From a virus: a stretch of DNA of 39,925 nt. The notes under the pieces are model-generated. The model did no database searches. It was not told where the DNA came from and worked only from the letters and a program-made list of their open reading frames with translations. Location: IMG/VR virus record IMGVR_UViG_3300034071_001390, positions 1-39,925 of that record. One strand, 5' to 3'. A program made the translations under genes and the position numbers. Position 1 is the stretch's first letter, and the number at the start of each line of letters is the position of its first letter. Shown piece after piece: positions 5,421 to 14,287 of this stretch.

Positions 5421-5629
5421 TCCGCAGCGCCCTAGTCATCGCCTTAGCGCTAGCCCTGACCGGCTGCGCTACAGGCCGCGAGCTAAACGGCTCGTGGCTG
5501 CTGGTGATCGCAAGGGACGGCACATGCCGGCAGATCGTGCACGAGGCCAAGACTGACCAGCTGGACACCAAGACCACATGGCGGGGCGAGGGGTGTAAGC
5601 CTGCCGCCCCTGAGCCGATTGAGCCGTAA
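5417..5629 (+). CDS. Small lipoprotein, 70 aa; possible outer-membrane spanin
   Basis: The start is GTG 5417, overlapping the previous stop (GTGA). A signal peptide (VIRSALVIALALA) ends in the lipobox LTGC, so signal peptidase II should cleave before Cys17 and the protein should be lipid-anchored. Two further cysteines are present. In lysis cassettes such a lipoprotein is usually the Rz1-like outer-membrane spanin subunit that fuses the membranes with an i-spanin. Here it follows rather than overlaps its candidate partner and is not proline-rich in the middle, so another envelope role is possible. Confidence 0.7.
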   Translation: MIRSALVIALALALTGCATGRELNGSWLLVIARDGTCRQIVHEAKTDQLDTKTTWRGEGCKPAAPEPIEP

Positions 5630-5654
5630 TGCAAACCTACAGAGGCCCGCAGTA

Positions 5655-6224
5655 ATGGCAAACCGAAACGGTCAACGCGGTGGATTCGCGCGATTCTTTC
5701 TTGAGGGCGTCGATAGGGCGTTCTTGGGCAACCGCGCATACGACTCCCACCGGGACTATTGGAGCGGGCAGGGGGCTCGGCAGGGCGGCATCCAAAGCGG
5801 CCTTGGCGCAATCAACCCGCTGTTAGGGCTTGGTGCTCGCCTGTACTTCAACCATCAAAATCGCGGGCTTGGTCCGCTCGGCACGAGATTGGCCGAGTTG
5901 ACGCCGGCCACGCAGATACCCTACACGCAGCCGGGACAGTTCCAACTCAATCCGACGCAGCGCCTCAACCCTTCGCAGATTGTCCCGGACGACCCTCAGG
6001 CAACAACCGGCTATACTGGCGGCCCAGTACAGCAAAACAGGCAAGGCCCCACGATGGGGGGCATGGCAGGGCTTAGCGGGCTGGCGTCCCAAATGGGCGG
6101 CGCTCGCGGAATGCACAGTCAAGGCGGCTATACGGGTGATGCCGCTAGAGGTTTGTTCGCATCGATGACGCGTGGTGGTCCGCAGTATTTCGTGCCCTTG
6201 CAGGATCGGTCGTACAACCAATGA
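5655..6224 (+). CDS. Gly/Gln/Arg-rich protein, 189 aa, possible minor virion protein
   Basis: Function not recognised. ATG 5655 is preceded by AGAGG about ten bases upstream; in-frame upstream codons lie within the lipoprotein gene. The protein is low in charge clusters and rich in Gly, Gln, Asn and Arg, with repeated NPxQ-like segments in the middle. This composition resembles the ejection-type proteins further down the operon. It overlaps the next start (ATGA) and sits between lysis and terminase genes. Confidence 0.6.
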   Translation: MANRNGQRGGFARFFLEGVDRAFLGNRAYDSHRDYWSGQGARQGGIQSGLGAINPLLGLGARLYFNHQNRGLGPLGTRLAELTPATQIPYTQPGQFQLNPTQRLNPSQIVPDDPQATTGYTGGPVQQNRQGPTMGGMAGLSGLASQMGGARGMHSQGGYTGDAARGLFASMTRGGPQYFVPLQDRSYNQ

Positions 6225-6505
6225 TGCAGCTCAAAACTCTCTACGTGCTCCCCGGCGAACGCCAGATCGTGCAATCCGACTGGACGGCTGAGTGTGAGCA
6301 GCGCGGGACGGCTGTGGTTAGCTCCGCATGGGAGTCCGACGGTCTAACCCTGTCCGGCCAAGCCTTGTCGGGCAACGTCGATTCTGTGCTGATAGCTACC
6401 CCCAGCGGTGCCGGAACCGGCCATGGCTGGCTGATCAACACCGTCACCCTAGCCAACGGCGAGATCCTGAAGTCTGAGAGAGAGGTCATCTCACAATGGC
6501 TGTGA
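6221..6505 (+). CDS. Small beta-rich protein, fibre-tail adaptor/Ig-like type, 94 aa
   Basis: It resembles a family of about 90-130 residue phage proteins, often called fibre-tail adaptor or Ig-like proteins, with alternating beta strands of the form VVSSAWESDGLTLSGQALSG, then VDSVLIATPSGAGTGHGWLINTVTLANGEI and SEREVI at the end. These carry a single beta sandwich and lie next to terminase genes in many phages. The start at 6221 overlaps the previous stop. Role in the particle is inferred from family habit. Confidence 0.6.
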   Translation: MMQLKTLYVLPGERQIVQSDWTAECEQRGTAVVSSAWESDGLTLSGQALSGNVDSVLIATPSGAGTGHGWLINTVTLANGEILKSEREVISQWL

Positions 6506-6993
6506 GCGGCCAGCGCGTCGCCTATAGCCAAGCAATGGCCGACCTAGTGTGCGAGATGCTAGGGGAGGGCAAGAGCTTGCGCGACATTGCCAAAAGCGGC
6601 GACGGCATGCCCGCTGCGGCTACTGTATGCCTATGGGCTGCTACCCACCCGGAGTTTGCTGAACAGTACGCGCGCGCGAGGGAAGTTCAGGCAGACACGC
6701 TGGCCGATGAGATCGTCGCCATCGCTGATGAGGAATGCACGATGGTCCGCGCCAATAAGCACCCCAGCGCCAAGCCTGACGATGAGGGCATGCTAGAGGT
6801 TGTGTTCGACTCCACGGCCGTTGCCCGCAACCGTCTGAGGGTTGACGCCCGCAAGTGGGTGGCGGCCAAGCTCAAGCCCAAGAAGTACGGCGACAAGGTT
6901 CAGCAAGAAGTGACCGGCGCCAATGGTGGCCCGGTCGAAACCCTTTCCCGAGTGGAACGCATCATTGTCCGTCCTTCAAATCCCGACGGCTGA
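6496..6993 (+). CDS. terS: Terminase small subunit
   Basis: The DNA-recognition subunit of the packaging motor. It shows the Sf6 gp1-like pattern: an N-terminal helix-turn-helix region (LVCEMLGEGKSLRDIAKSGD then AAATVCLWAA), the FAEQYARAREVQADTLADEI segment that is diagnostic of this family, and a VDARKWVAAKLKPKKYGDKV segment. It overlaps the end of the previous gene by ten bases, and the large subunit starts inside or just after its 3' end. It would select the pac site for headful packaging, consistent with a circular map. Confidence 0.9.
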   Translation: MAVSGQRVAYSQAMADLVCEMLGEGKSLRDIAKSGDGMPAAATVCLWAATHPEFAEQYARAREVQADTLADEIVAIADEECTMVRANKHPSAKPDDEGMLEVVFDSTAVARNRLRVDARKWVAAKLKPKKYGDKVQQEVTGANGGPVETLSRVERIIVRPSNPDG

Positions 6994-8257
6994 GGTGTTC
7001 GAGCCCTTGCTTGCCCCCGCTCGTTACAAGGGCGCATGGGGCGGCCGAGGCTCCGGAAAATCCCACTTCTTCGCTGAGAGCCTGATCGATAACCACACCT
7101 GCGAACCGGGCATGCTGTCGGTTTGTATCCGCGAGGTGCAGAAGTCCCTCAAACAGTCCAGCAAGCGCCTGATCGAAGCCAAGCTTCAGAAGCTAGGGCT
7201 CGGCGAGAAGGACGGCTTCAAAGTGTTCAATGAGGTCATCCAGACGCCCGGTGACGGGCTGATCGCGTTTCAGGGCATGCAGGATCACACTGCCGAGTCG
7301 ATCAAGTCCTTGGAGGGATTCAGGCGGGCATGGGTAGAGGAAGCGCAGACGTTATCGTTTGGGAGCCTTCAGCTATTACGCCCGACGATCCGTGCGTCGG
7401 GATCCGAATTGTGGTTTAGCTGGAATGCCCGCCGCAAGTCCGATCCTGTCGATGCAATGCTGCGTGGCGCATTGCTCCCGACCGGAGCGGTCGTGGTCAG
7501 GGCCAATTGGCGTGACAATCCATGGTTCACTGCCGAGCTTGAGCAGGAGCGGCAGGACTGCCTGAGAATGGAGCCGGACCAGTACGACCATGTGTGGGAG
7601 GGCGGCTATGTGACTGTTAGCTCAGGCGCTTACTACGCTAAGCAGCTAGCGGAAGCCAAGGCTCAGGGGCGCATTGGTCGCGTCTCTGCTGACCCACTGA
7701 TGACCTATCGCGCCATTTGGGATATCGGTGGCACTGGGGCAAAGGCTGACGCCTGCGCTATCTGGATCGTCCAGTATGTGGGCCTAGAGGTTCGGGCGCT
7801 GGACTATTACGAGGCTGTCGGCCAGCCGCTTGCAACTCATGTCGAGTGGCTCCGCAAGCATGGCTATGCTCAGGCGCTCTGTGTCCTCCCCCACGACGGC
7901 GCGGCTAATGACAAAGTGTATGCCGTCAGCTATGAGAGCGCGCTAAGGGCCGCTGGTTTCGATGTTCGGGTCATTCCGAACATGGGTGCCGGCGCTGCGA
8001 TGCGGCGTGTAGAGGAGGCCCGCAGGCTGTTCCCGTCGTTCTGGTTCGATGAGGTCAAGACGGAAGCGGGCAGAGACGCGCTAGGCTGGTATCATGAGAA
8101 AAGAGACGCAGATCGCAATATCGGTCTCGGCCCTAACCACGACTGGTCAAGCCATGGCGCTGATGCCTTTGGCCTGATCGCGGTGGATAGGTCGGACTTC
8201 AACCCCGGAAAGGGCGTCAAGATCAGCGCAGACAGCTTCCAATCGGAATACGCATGA
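6923..8257 (+). CDS. terL: Terminase large subunit (ATPase-nuclease)
   Basis: The motor and cutting subunit. Walker A GGRGSGKS lies at residues 40-47 and Walker B AWVEEAQ at about 136-142. The C-terminal RNase H-like nuclease is represented by AIWDIGGTGAKADACAIW and a late HGADAFG. At 444 residues or slightly less it is close to Sf6 gp2 (470). ATG 6923 overlaps the small subunit by 71 bases. A TTG at 6965 would place the start about 11 residues before FEPLL, as in Sf6 gp2, and is a good alternative. It lies directly ahead of the portal gene. Confidence 0.93.
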   Translation: MVARSKPFPEWNASLSVLQIPTAEVFEPLLAPARYKGAWGGRGSGKSHFFAESLIDNHTCEPGMLSVCIREVQKSLKQSSKRLIEAKLQKLGLGEKDGFKVFNEVIQTPGDGLIAFQGMQDHTAESIKSLEGFRRAWVEEAQTLSFGSLQLLRPTIRASGSELWFSWNARRKSDPVDAMLRGALLPTGAVVVRANWRDNPWFTAELEQERQDCLRMEPDQYDHVWEGGYVTVSSGAYYAKQLAEAKAQGRIGRVSADPLMTYRAIWDIGGTGAKADACAIWIVQYVGLEVRALDYYEAVGQPLATHVEWLRKHGYAQALCVLPHDGAANDKVYAVSYESALRAAGFDVRVIPNMGAGAAMRRVEEARRLFPSFWFDEVKTEAGRDALGWYHEKRDADRNIGLGPNHDWSSHGADAFGLIAVDRSDFNPGKGVKISADSFQSEYA

Positions 8258-10455
8258 AAAAGAAGAGGGAAACAGTTCAGGACAACTCGTCGGACGTGAT
8301 GAAGGAAATGCGCGAGCGATACGACCTGCTGACCGATGCGGAGCGGGAGGAGCGCGAACTTGCTATCGAGGACCTGCGCTTTGTGACAGTCCCCGGCGAG
8401 ACGTGGGACGAAAAGCAGCGCAAGGCTCGAAGAGGGCGCCCGTGCTATGAGTTCCCGATTCTCAGGAGCCATTGGCGACAGGTGTGCAATGATCAGAAAA
8501 GGGCCCGCCCATCGATCAAGGTCCGCGCAGTGGAGGACTCGGACGCGGATGGTGCCGAGTTGCGGGCCGGGATTATCAAGAACATCGAAAGTCAGTCGAA
8601 CGCGGACATTGCCTATGACCAAGGGTTTGAGCTTCTGGCGGCCTGTGGGTTTGGGGCTTGGCGCGTGGTAACTGAATACAGTTCTGACGACAGTTGGGAT
8701 CTAGATTTACGCATTCGGCCGATAGACGACGCGCTCACGTCTGTCTGGCTTGATCCGGCCGGGAGTTTCGGGTTCTTGGAGGAGACGATAAGCCGCGATG
8801 AGTTCAGGCGTCGGTATCCGAAAGCGCAAGAGGTTAGTTTCGAGTCCGCTAAGGACTACGGCTCATGGTTTGGCGAAGACGATTTAAGGATTGCCGAGTA
8901 TTGGCGCAAAATTGAGGTGACGAAAACGCTTGTGCGTATGTCGAATGGCAAGACGGTCGTGCTTGAGGACTTGCCGGAGGGTGGTTTTGATCAGTTGTTG
9001 GCTCAGGGGCACACTGAAGAAAAGCGCCGACCGTGCAAGGGGCACAAGGTAGTCATGTCGATAGTGTCCGGGGTTGAGGAGGTTGACGGCCCGCATGAGA
9101 GCGTTTTTGACCGCATTCCTATCGTGGTTATGTACGCCAACCGCTTCAAGATAGACGGCCGTTGGACGTATTGCGGGATGGTGCGCTTCAGCCGCGATCC
9201 GCAAAAGCTGGTCAACTACAACTTGACGACGGCGCAAGAGATTGCGAGTAAGCAGCCAAAGAGCCCATACCTACTGACCCCCAAGATGCTAGAGGGCGAC
9301 GGCGTGAAAGCGCTGTGGGACAGGTCGAATGCTATCGACGCTCCATACCTGACCTATACTCCGGACCCTTCTGCCCCGAACGCGAGCCCGATTCGCCTTC
9401 CTCCTCCCGACATGCCCGCCGCGTTTACAAACATGGCGCAGATGGCGATTGACATGCTGAAGGCGTCGGATGGTATTTTCGATGCGTCAGTCGGTGCCCG
9501 CAGCAACGAAATTAGCGGGCGGGCGATCATGGCCCGTCAAGCTGAAGGCGATACGGCGACGTTCGATTATCAGGACACGCAGGGCAAGGCGATTCAGCAG
9601 ACTGGCGAGATTATTCTTCCCGCGCTCCCAAAGGTGTACGACACGGCGCGCGTCATGAGGGTCATCGGCAAGGATGGCGCCGAGGATTGGGTGAGGCTTT
9701 ACGATGAAGTCACAGACCCGCGAACCGGGATTAAAAAGACGGTTAATGACTTGGGGGCCGGCAAGTACGATATCACGGTGTCCACTGGGCCGAGCTACGA
9801 CACGCAGCGCATGGAGTTTATCGATGCGCTTGTGCAGCTTGGGCAGGGTAATCCGCTGGTTGCTCAAGCCGTGCCTGACCTTATCGTCGGCGCGATGGAC
9901 TTCCCGAAGGCGGACGAGGCTGCGGAACGGCTCAAGATGTTGCTACCGCCGCCTGTCCAGCAGATGCTCCAGAAGGGCAAAGAGATGCCGCCTGAGGTCA
10001 TGCAGGCTATGCAGCAAGTCGAGCAGATGGGCCAGCAGGCGCAGGCTGCGATGGAGCAGGTTCAACAGGCCGCGATGGAGTTGCAGCAGGAGGCCGCGAA
10101 GACAGACGCATCAAAACGTGAGTTGGATGCCGCTAAGCGAGAGTTCGAGGCAGGCGTTAAGTTGGCGAATGCCGAGTTGAAAACGTCCGTGCTTGAGGCT
10201 GAGGCCAAGATGATGCAGGCGCAAGAGGGCGAAAAGAGTGCAGTGCAGGCCGAGCAGGTCATGTCGGTGATTGCCGAAGCTGAGATGCGAGCGGCTCAGG
10301 CAGTCCAGATGGTCACAGAGGCCATGACGGGATTTGCTGCACGACAAGCCGAGCCGGAGCCCTCCCGAAAACAGATCACCCTGATTCGGGACGACGCTGG
10401 CACGATCATCGGCGCCGAGTCCGTAGAGATTCCGGAGATGAACGATGGCGCTTGA
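8254..10455 (+). CDS. Portal protein, P22 gp1 type
   Basis: Forms the dodecameric ring through which DNA enters and leaves the head. The N-terminal part (MRERYDLLTDAEREERELA, then FVTVPGETWDEKQRKAR and YEFPILRSHWRQVCNDQK) matches the P22-type portal family. The central wing/stem region includes GRAIMARQ. From about residue 570 there is a long Gln/Met/Ala-rich coiled coil (to about 690), comparable to the P22 C-terminal barrel. At 733 residues it is of P22 size (725). The start overlaps the terminase stop by four bases (ATGA). Confidence 0.9.
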   Translation: MKKKRETVQDNSSDVMKEMRERYDLLTDAEREERELAIEDLRFVTVPGETWDEKQRKARRGRPCYEFPILRSHWRQVCNDQKRARPSIKVRAVEDSDADGAELRAGIIKNIESQSNADIAYDQGFELLAACGFGAWRVVTEYSSDDSWDLDLRIRPIDDALTSVWLDPAGSFGFLEETISRDEFRRRYPKAQEVSFESAKDYGSWFGEDDLRIAEYWRKIEVTKTLVRMSNGKTVVLEDLPEGGFDQLLAQGHTEEKRRPCKGHKVVMSIVSGVEEVDGPHESVFDRIPIVVMYANRFKIDGRWTYCGMVRFSRDPQKLVNYNLTTAQEIASKQPKSPYLLTPKMLEGDGVKALWDRSNAIDAPYLTYTPDPSAPNASPIRLPPPDMPAAFTNMAQMAIDMLKASDGIFDASVGARSNEISGRAIMARQAEGDTATFDYQDTQGKAIQQTGEIILPALPKVYDTARVMRVIGKDGAEDWVRLYDEVTDPRTGIKKTVNDLGAGKYDITVSTGPSYDTQRMEFIDALVQLGQGNPLVAQAVPDLIVGAMDFPKADEAAERLKMLLPPPVQQMLQKGKEMPPEVMQAMQQVEQMGQQAQAAMEQVQQAAMELQQEAAKTDASKRELDAAKREFEAGVKLANAELKTSVLEAEAKMMQAQEGEKSAVQAEQVMSVIAEAEMRAAQAVQMVTEAMTGFAARQAEPEPSRKQITLIRDDAGTIIGAESVEIPEMNDGA

Positions 10456-11506
10456 TACCCTAACCGCGAAAGCCAACGTCGGCGCCGGAACGGACACTCT
10501 AGCCGGGCGTTCAACAGCTTCCGGTTTTGTCGGTGCCGTGATGATGGTCGATCCGGCTGGAATCGAGATTGCGCCCGCCTTGGCCGTCAACCAAGAGACT
10601 GCGAACGACACCCTCGCAAGCATAGACGGCAAGCTGGCCAACATCGGTCAGGCGGCAATGGCGGCAAGTTCGCCAGTTGTTATCGCATCCAATCAGTCAT
10701 CGATTCCGGTCAAAAACGAAGAAGTCGCGACGGCCGGGGCCGTTACCGCCAACGCGCAGCGGGTCACGGCGACGGTTTCGACAGGTAACGCGGTGGCGAT
10801 CCAGCTTGACGGAACGCATGCAGGCGTCAACTTGACGTTTGAGATTAGCAATGATGGGACGGTCTGGGATCTTGCGACCGCTGTCCGCTCTGGGACAGCA
10901 TCACCACTCACTGCAACAGGCGTCCTCACATCGAATGGCACGACGGTTTGGCACGTTTACTGCGGCGCAGCGCAGTTTGTAAGCGTTCGCTCCACCGCAT
11001 ATACAAGCGGAACCCTTAATGTTCGATTCCGGGCCATCTCCATCGGTTCGCCGACTGCGGTCGTGGTGCAGCCAAGCGGGACTCAACCTGTCAGCGGCTC
11101 CGTAACGGCAACCCTAGCGGCGGCAACAGTTTTGGCCGGTGACGTTGGCATCCAGTACCGGGCGAACGCAACGGGCGCTGCGACCATTAATCATATTGTC
11201 TCTGCGGCGACCACCAACACGGCGACCGTGAAGGGCTCGGCCGGGCGTTTGCTTGGCTGGGACTTGGGCAATACCACGGCGGTATGGCAGTACGTGAAGC
11301 TGCACAATACGGCAGGCGCTGTCACTGCGGGGGCTGGCGTGGTGAAAACCATTGCGATCCCCCCGGGCGGAAAGTCAGAAGTGCACCTCCCGGGTGGAAT
11401 TGGCTTTACGACGGGGATTGGTAGATCAATCGTAACTGGCGCCGCAGATACGGACGCAACGGCCACGACGCTAAATGCGGTCGTGGGCGACCTCTTCTAC
11501 GCATAA
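10445..11506 (+). CDS. Beta-rich structural protein between portal and scaffold, 353 aa
   Basis: No exact family recognised. The sequence is Thr/Ala/Val/Gly-rich, nearly free of cysteine, and consists of short beta strands with the NFxISNDGTVWDL-like and QPVSGSVTATL segments common in phage head-fibre and decoration proteins. Its place among the head genes suggests an accessory capsid or head-fibre protein. The start overlaps the portal end by 11 bases. P22 itself has no gene here, so this is a lineage-specific insertion. Confidence 0.6.
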   Translation: MALDTLTAKANVGAGTDTLAGRSTASGFVGAVMMVDPAGIEIAPALAVNQETANDTLASIDGKLANIGQAAMAASSPVVIASNQSSIPVKNEEVATAGAVTANAQRVTATVSTGNAVAIQLDGTHAGVNLTFEISNDGTVWDLATAVRSGTASPLTATGVLTSNGTTVWHVYCGAAQFVSVRSTAYTSGTLNVRFRAISIGSPTAVVVQPSGTQPVSGSVTATLAAATVLAGDVGIQYRANATGAATINHIVSAATTNTATVKGSAGRLLGWDLGNTTAVWQYVKLHNTAGAVTAGAGVVKTIAIPPGGKSEVHLPGGIGFTTGIGRSIVTGAADTDATATTLNAVVGDLFYA

Positions 11507-11517
11507 GGGTGGACCAA

Positions 11518-11787
11518 ATGACAAAGGTGGCCGATATTTTCATGGTGACGCGCGACTCCGAAACGGGCGAGCCGAGCGGATCGCTTTCAATGGCGGGGAC
11601 GACTGAAGACGACGGGACGACGGTCCTGATCGGCATTGGCTACCTGCCGGGCATTGCCGATGCTGCAGCGCTAGGAGATGTGACCGTACGTGTCCTGACG
11701 ACAACGGAGGCCACGATCATCCCGACGGCTGCGGTTTCCGTGCCTGACGTGGCGAGCAACACCCAGCTGATTACGTTCACCGCATGA
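11518..11787 (+). CDS. Small structural-type protein, 89 aa
   Basis: Function not recognised. ATG 11518 has AAGGGTGG at suitable spacing and is preferred over GTG 11509. The protein is acidic and beta-rich (TTVLIGIGYLP, DVTVRVLTTTEATIIPTAAV), with no cysteine and no membrane segment. It shares its neighbourhood and composition with the preceding beta-rich protein, so it may be its partner or a small head decoration protein. Confidence 0.6.
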   Translation: MTKVADIFMVTRDSETGEPSGSLSMAGTTEDDGTTVLIGIGYLPGIADAAALGDVTVRVLTTTEATIIPTAAVSVPDVASNTQLITFTA

Positions 11788-12185
11788 TCGTTATCTGGCT
11801 CGCTGCTGGACTCTTGGCAGGCGGCGCCGAGCCGGTAGCGCCTGCTGTAGAGAGCCCGCCGTTTGCGGTATGGAGGAATCGCCAGAATGCCGAGCGGAAA
11901 CGCAGGGAGCAGCTGGAATCCGAGGCGCGAAGGAAATTAGAGGAGGCCATCCCCGAAATTCCCTTTGAGGACCGCGACGAAGTCCGCGACCGCCTGTCGG
12001 CCTTGCTGCGTCAGTTCACCTTTGCCCCTTTGCCGGAGGTCGGCCCGGAGGTCGGGGAGGTTGCGGACCGAGCAGTTTCCATGCTTATCGCGGAGGCTGA
12101 GGCCGAGTTCGACCGCTATGTGCTTGGGCTAATGAAGGACAGGGACGAAAGGGACGCCATCACAGCCATTTTGTTTTGCCTATGA
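11784..12185 (+). CDS. Hypothetical protein with hydrophobic N-terminus, 133 aa
   Basis: Function not recognised. It overlaps the previous stop (ATGA). A short hydrophobic start (MIVIWLAAGLLAGG) is followed by a highly charged helical domain (NAERKRREQLESEARRKLEE) and an acidic helical C-terminus. It immediately precedes the scaffold gene. The layout suggests an anchored or exported coiled-coil protein rather than a scaffold. Confidence 0.6.
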   Translation: MIVIWLAAGLLAGGAEPVAPAVESPPFAVWRNRQNAERKRREQLESEARRKLEEAIPEIPFEDRDEVRDRLSALLRQFTFAPLPEVGPEVGEVADRAVSMLIAEAEAEFDRYVLGLMKDRDERDAITAILFCL

Positions 12186-12235
12186 CCGTACCGGGCGGCC
12201 CCCCGGGTTCCATTCATCCAAAAGGATGCTATAAG

Positions 12236-13024
12236 ATGCCTGATATTGACACCGCCCTGACGGGCGCACCCGCCGCGCCGGCTGAAGAGCAGGCACTACC
12301 TGCCGCTCAGCCCGAACAGAATCAGGAACCGGCACCTGATACCGAGGTCGAAACCCCGGAAAAGGCCAAAGAAGAAAAGGGCCGGCTCCAGTTGCGACTG
12401 AACGAGATTACCAAGGCAAGACGCGAAGCGGAACGGCGCGCAGATTTTTATCAGCAGCAATACGAGGCATCTCAACGCCAAGTACAGCAGCCCGCGCAGA
12501 AGCCAAGCGACCACGTAACGACCCCTGATGAGCACGGGTATGACTTCGCCGAGTGGGGAAGCGCATTCCGTGACCAGTTGCGCAATGAAGCGATTCAGAT
12601 CGCGGAACAGCGCATACAGCAGCAGCACGCGCGGCAGTACCAAGAGCAGGTGTTTTCACAGTTCGAGTCAAGGGAACAGGCGTATGCCTTGGAAAACCCA
12701 GAATACTACGAGCGCGTGGAGCAGTTGACGAGTGCGGTCAGTTTCAACCCGGTTATTAACGAAATTCTCGCCACGTCTGAAAAAGGCCCGGCATTGGTTA
12801 ATTACCTCGCGACCCATTTGCACGAAGCGGACCAGTTGTCCCGCCTGCCGCCGCATATCGCCGCTGTCCAGTTGGGCCGCATAGAAGCAAATCTTGCCAA
12901 AGCAAAACCCGTCACTAGTGCGCCACCGCCAACGCCGACACTGGCGGGCGGGTCAAACTCAGGTAAACAGCTCGCCGCGATGTCGTATGAAGAGTACCGC
13001 GCGGCCAGAATGAAAGGAAAATAA
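12236..13024 (+). CDS. Scaffolding protein, P22 gp8-like
   Basis: An assembly chaperone that directs coat polymerisation and leaves the procapsid. Support: position directly before the coat gene, size (262 residues; P22 gp8 has 303), an acidic proline-rich N-terminus, a long Gln/Glu/Arg coiled-coil centre (KARREAERRADFYQQQYEA onward) and a small C-terminal domain ending in a basic MSYEEYRAARMKGK, fitting the coat-binding helix-turn-helix of scaffolds. ATG 12236 has AAAAGGA upstream and is preferred over in-frame codons from 12176. Confidence 0.8.
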   Translation: MPDIDTALTGAPAAPAEEQALPAAQPEQNQEPAPDTEVETPEKAKEEKGRLQLRLNEITKARREAERRADFYQQQYEASQRQVQQPAQKPSDHVTTPDEHGYDFAEWGSAFRDQLRNEAIQIAEQRIQQQHARQYQEQVFSQFESREQAYALENPEYYERVEQLTSAVSFNPVINEILATSEKGPALVNYLATHLHEADQLSRLPPHIAAVQLGRIEANLAKAKPVTSAPPPTPTLAGGSNSGKQLAAMSYEEYRAARMKGK

Positions 13025-13027
13025 GTC

Positions 13028-14239
13028 ATGGCTAATACCCTCATTACCCCAAGCATCATCGCGAAAGAAGCGCTGATGCAAGTCGAAAACAATATCGTGA
13101 TGGGCAAGCTTGTTCATCGCGAGTACAAGCGCGAGTTTGTGAAAACCGGGGCTACGGTCAGTATCCGCAAGCCGGTCAAGTTTGTGGCATCGGATGGCGC
13201 GACCCGAGTCAATCAGGACGTGCAGGAAGCGAACACGCCATTCATTATCGATAAGCGTAAGCATGTGTCCTGGGGATTCAGCACTCAGGACTTGACGTTG
13301 ACAATCGAAGAGTACAGCGACCGCTATATCAAGCCCGCCGCTATCGCGCTTGCGAATCAGATCGACGCCGACCTGACCGCGCTTTACAAACGCGTTTCCC
13401 ATTACGTGGGGACTGCTGGCACGACCCCGACCACGTTCGCAAACCTTGGCGCCCCGTCAGTCCGCCTAGATAACGCAGCATGTCAGGGTGAAGAGCGCAG
13501 ACTTGTTTTGAACCCGGAGGCGTCGTTCAACGTCTCCGACATGCTGAAGAGCTTGTATAATCCCGATTTGGTGAAGGGAGCTATTCGAGGCCGCTCCATG
13601 GGGCCGATTGCGAATATGGATACGTACATGGATCAGAATATCCGGCGCCATACCGTGGGCACGTGGGGCACAACCCCGCTTGTCAACGGCGCTGCGCAGT
13701 CCGTGACCTATGCCGCCTCTGCCCACACATACGGGTCAACGTCGCAAACGCTTGCAATCGACGGTCTCACGACCACGACCGGGACTTGCCTTGAAGGCGA
13801 CCGCTTCACCATCGCTAACGTGTTTGCGGTGAACCCGGTCAGTCGTGAAACGCTGACGACTTTGCAGGAATTTGTGGTTCAAGCGGATGCAACGGCAAAC
13901 GGTTCCGGGCAGGCGACGATTACCATTTCTCCGGCGATCATCACGAGTGGCCCGTTCCAGACCGTCAGCGCGGCTCCGGCCGATAATGCCGCGATCACCC
14001 GTGTCTCGTCTAACTTCGTTGCAAATATGGCCTTCCATAAAAACGCTTTCGGGCTGGTAATGTGCCCGCTGGAACTGCCAGACGGTGCCGCGTTCAAGGC
14101 GCGCGAGTCTCACAACGGCTACAGCTTCCGCGTCGTGAAGGATTACGACATTGATAGCGACACCGACGTGATCCGTATTGACGCGCTCTATGGGGTCAAG
14201 GCGCTTTACCCCGAGCTGGCCTGTTTGCTCATGGGCTGA
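13028..14239 (+). CDS. Major capsid (coat) protein, P22 gp5 type
   Basis: Forms the icosahedral shell. The N-terminus (LITPSIIAKEALMQVENNIV) and the following FVKTGATVSIRKP, HVSWGFSTQDLTL and YIKPAAIALANQID segments match the P22-type coat family. The middle (about residues 225-310) is a Thr/Ser-rich beta insertion, where P22 gp5 carries its I-domain. It is 403 residues (P22: 430). It starts three bases after the scaffold stop with AAGGAAAATAA upstream and is followed by a strong terminator. Confidence 0.92.
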   Translation: MANTLITPSIIAKEALMQVENNIVMGKLVHREYKREFVKTGATVSIRKPVKFVASDGATRVNQDVQEANTPFIIDKRKHVSWGFSTQDLTLTIEEYSDRYIKPAAIALANQIDADLTALYKRVSHYVGTAGTTPTTFANLGAPSVRLDNAACQGEERRLVLNPEASFNVSDMLKSLYNPDLVKGAIRGRSMGPIANMDTYMDQNIRRHTVGTWGTTPLVNGAAQSVTYAASAHTYGSTSQTLAIDGLTTTTGTCLEGDRFTIANVFAVNPVSRETLTTLQEFVVQADATANGSGQATITISPAIITSGPFQTVSAAPADNAAITRVSSNFVANMAFHKNAFGLVMCPLELPDGAAFKARESHNGYSFRVVKDYDIDSDTDVIRIDALYGVKALYPELACLLMG

Positions 14240-14245
14240 TCGCAA

Positions 14246-14278
14246 GGGAGGTGAGGTTCCGGCCTCGCCTCCCTTTTA
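14246..14278 (+). terminator. Intrinsic terminator after the coat gene
   Basis: An 11-bp stem (14246-14256 with 14263-14273, one G-T pair) with a six-base loop is followed by TTTT. It lies seven bases after the coat stop, and the next gene has its own AGGAGG site immediately downstream. It would reduce transcription of the tail-hub genes relative to the coat, a common way to set head-to-tail protein ratios. Confidence 0.85.
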
Positions 14279-14287
14279 GGAGGTCGG

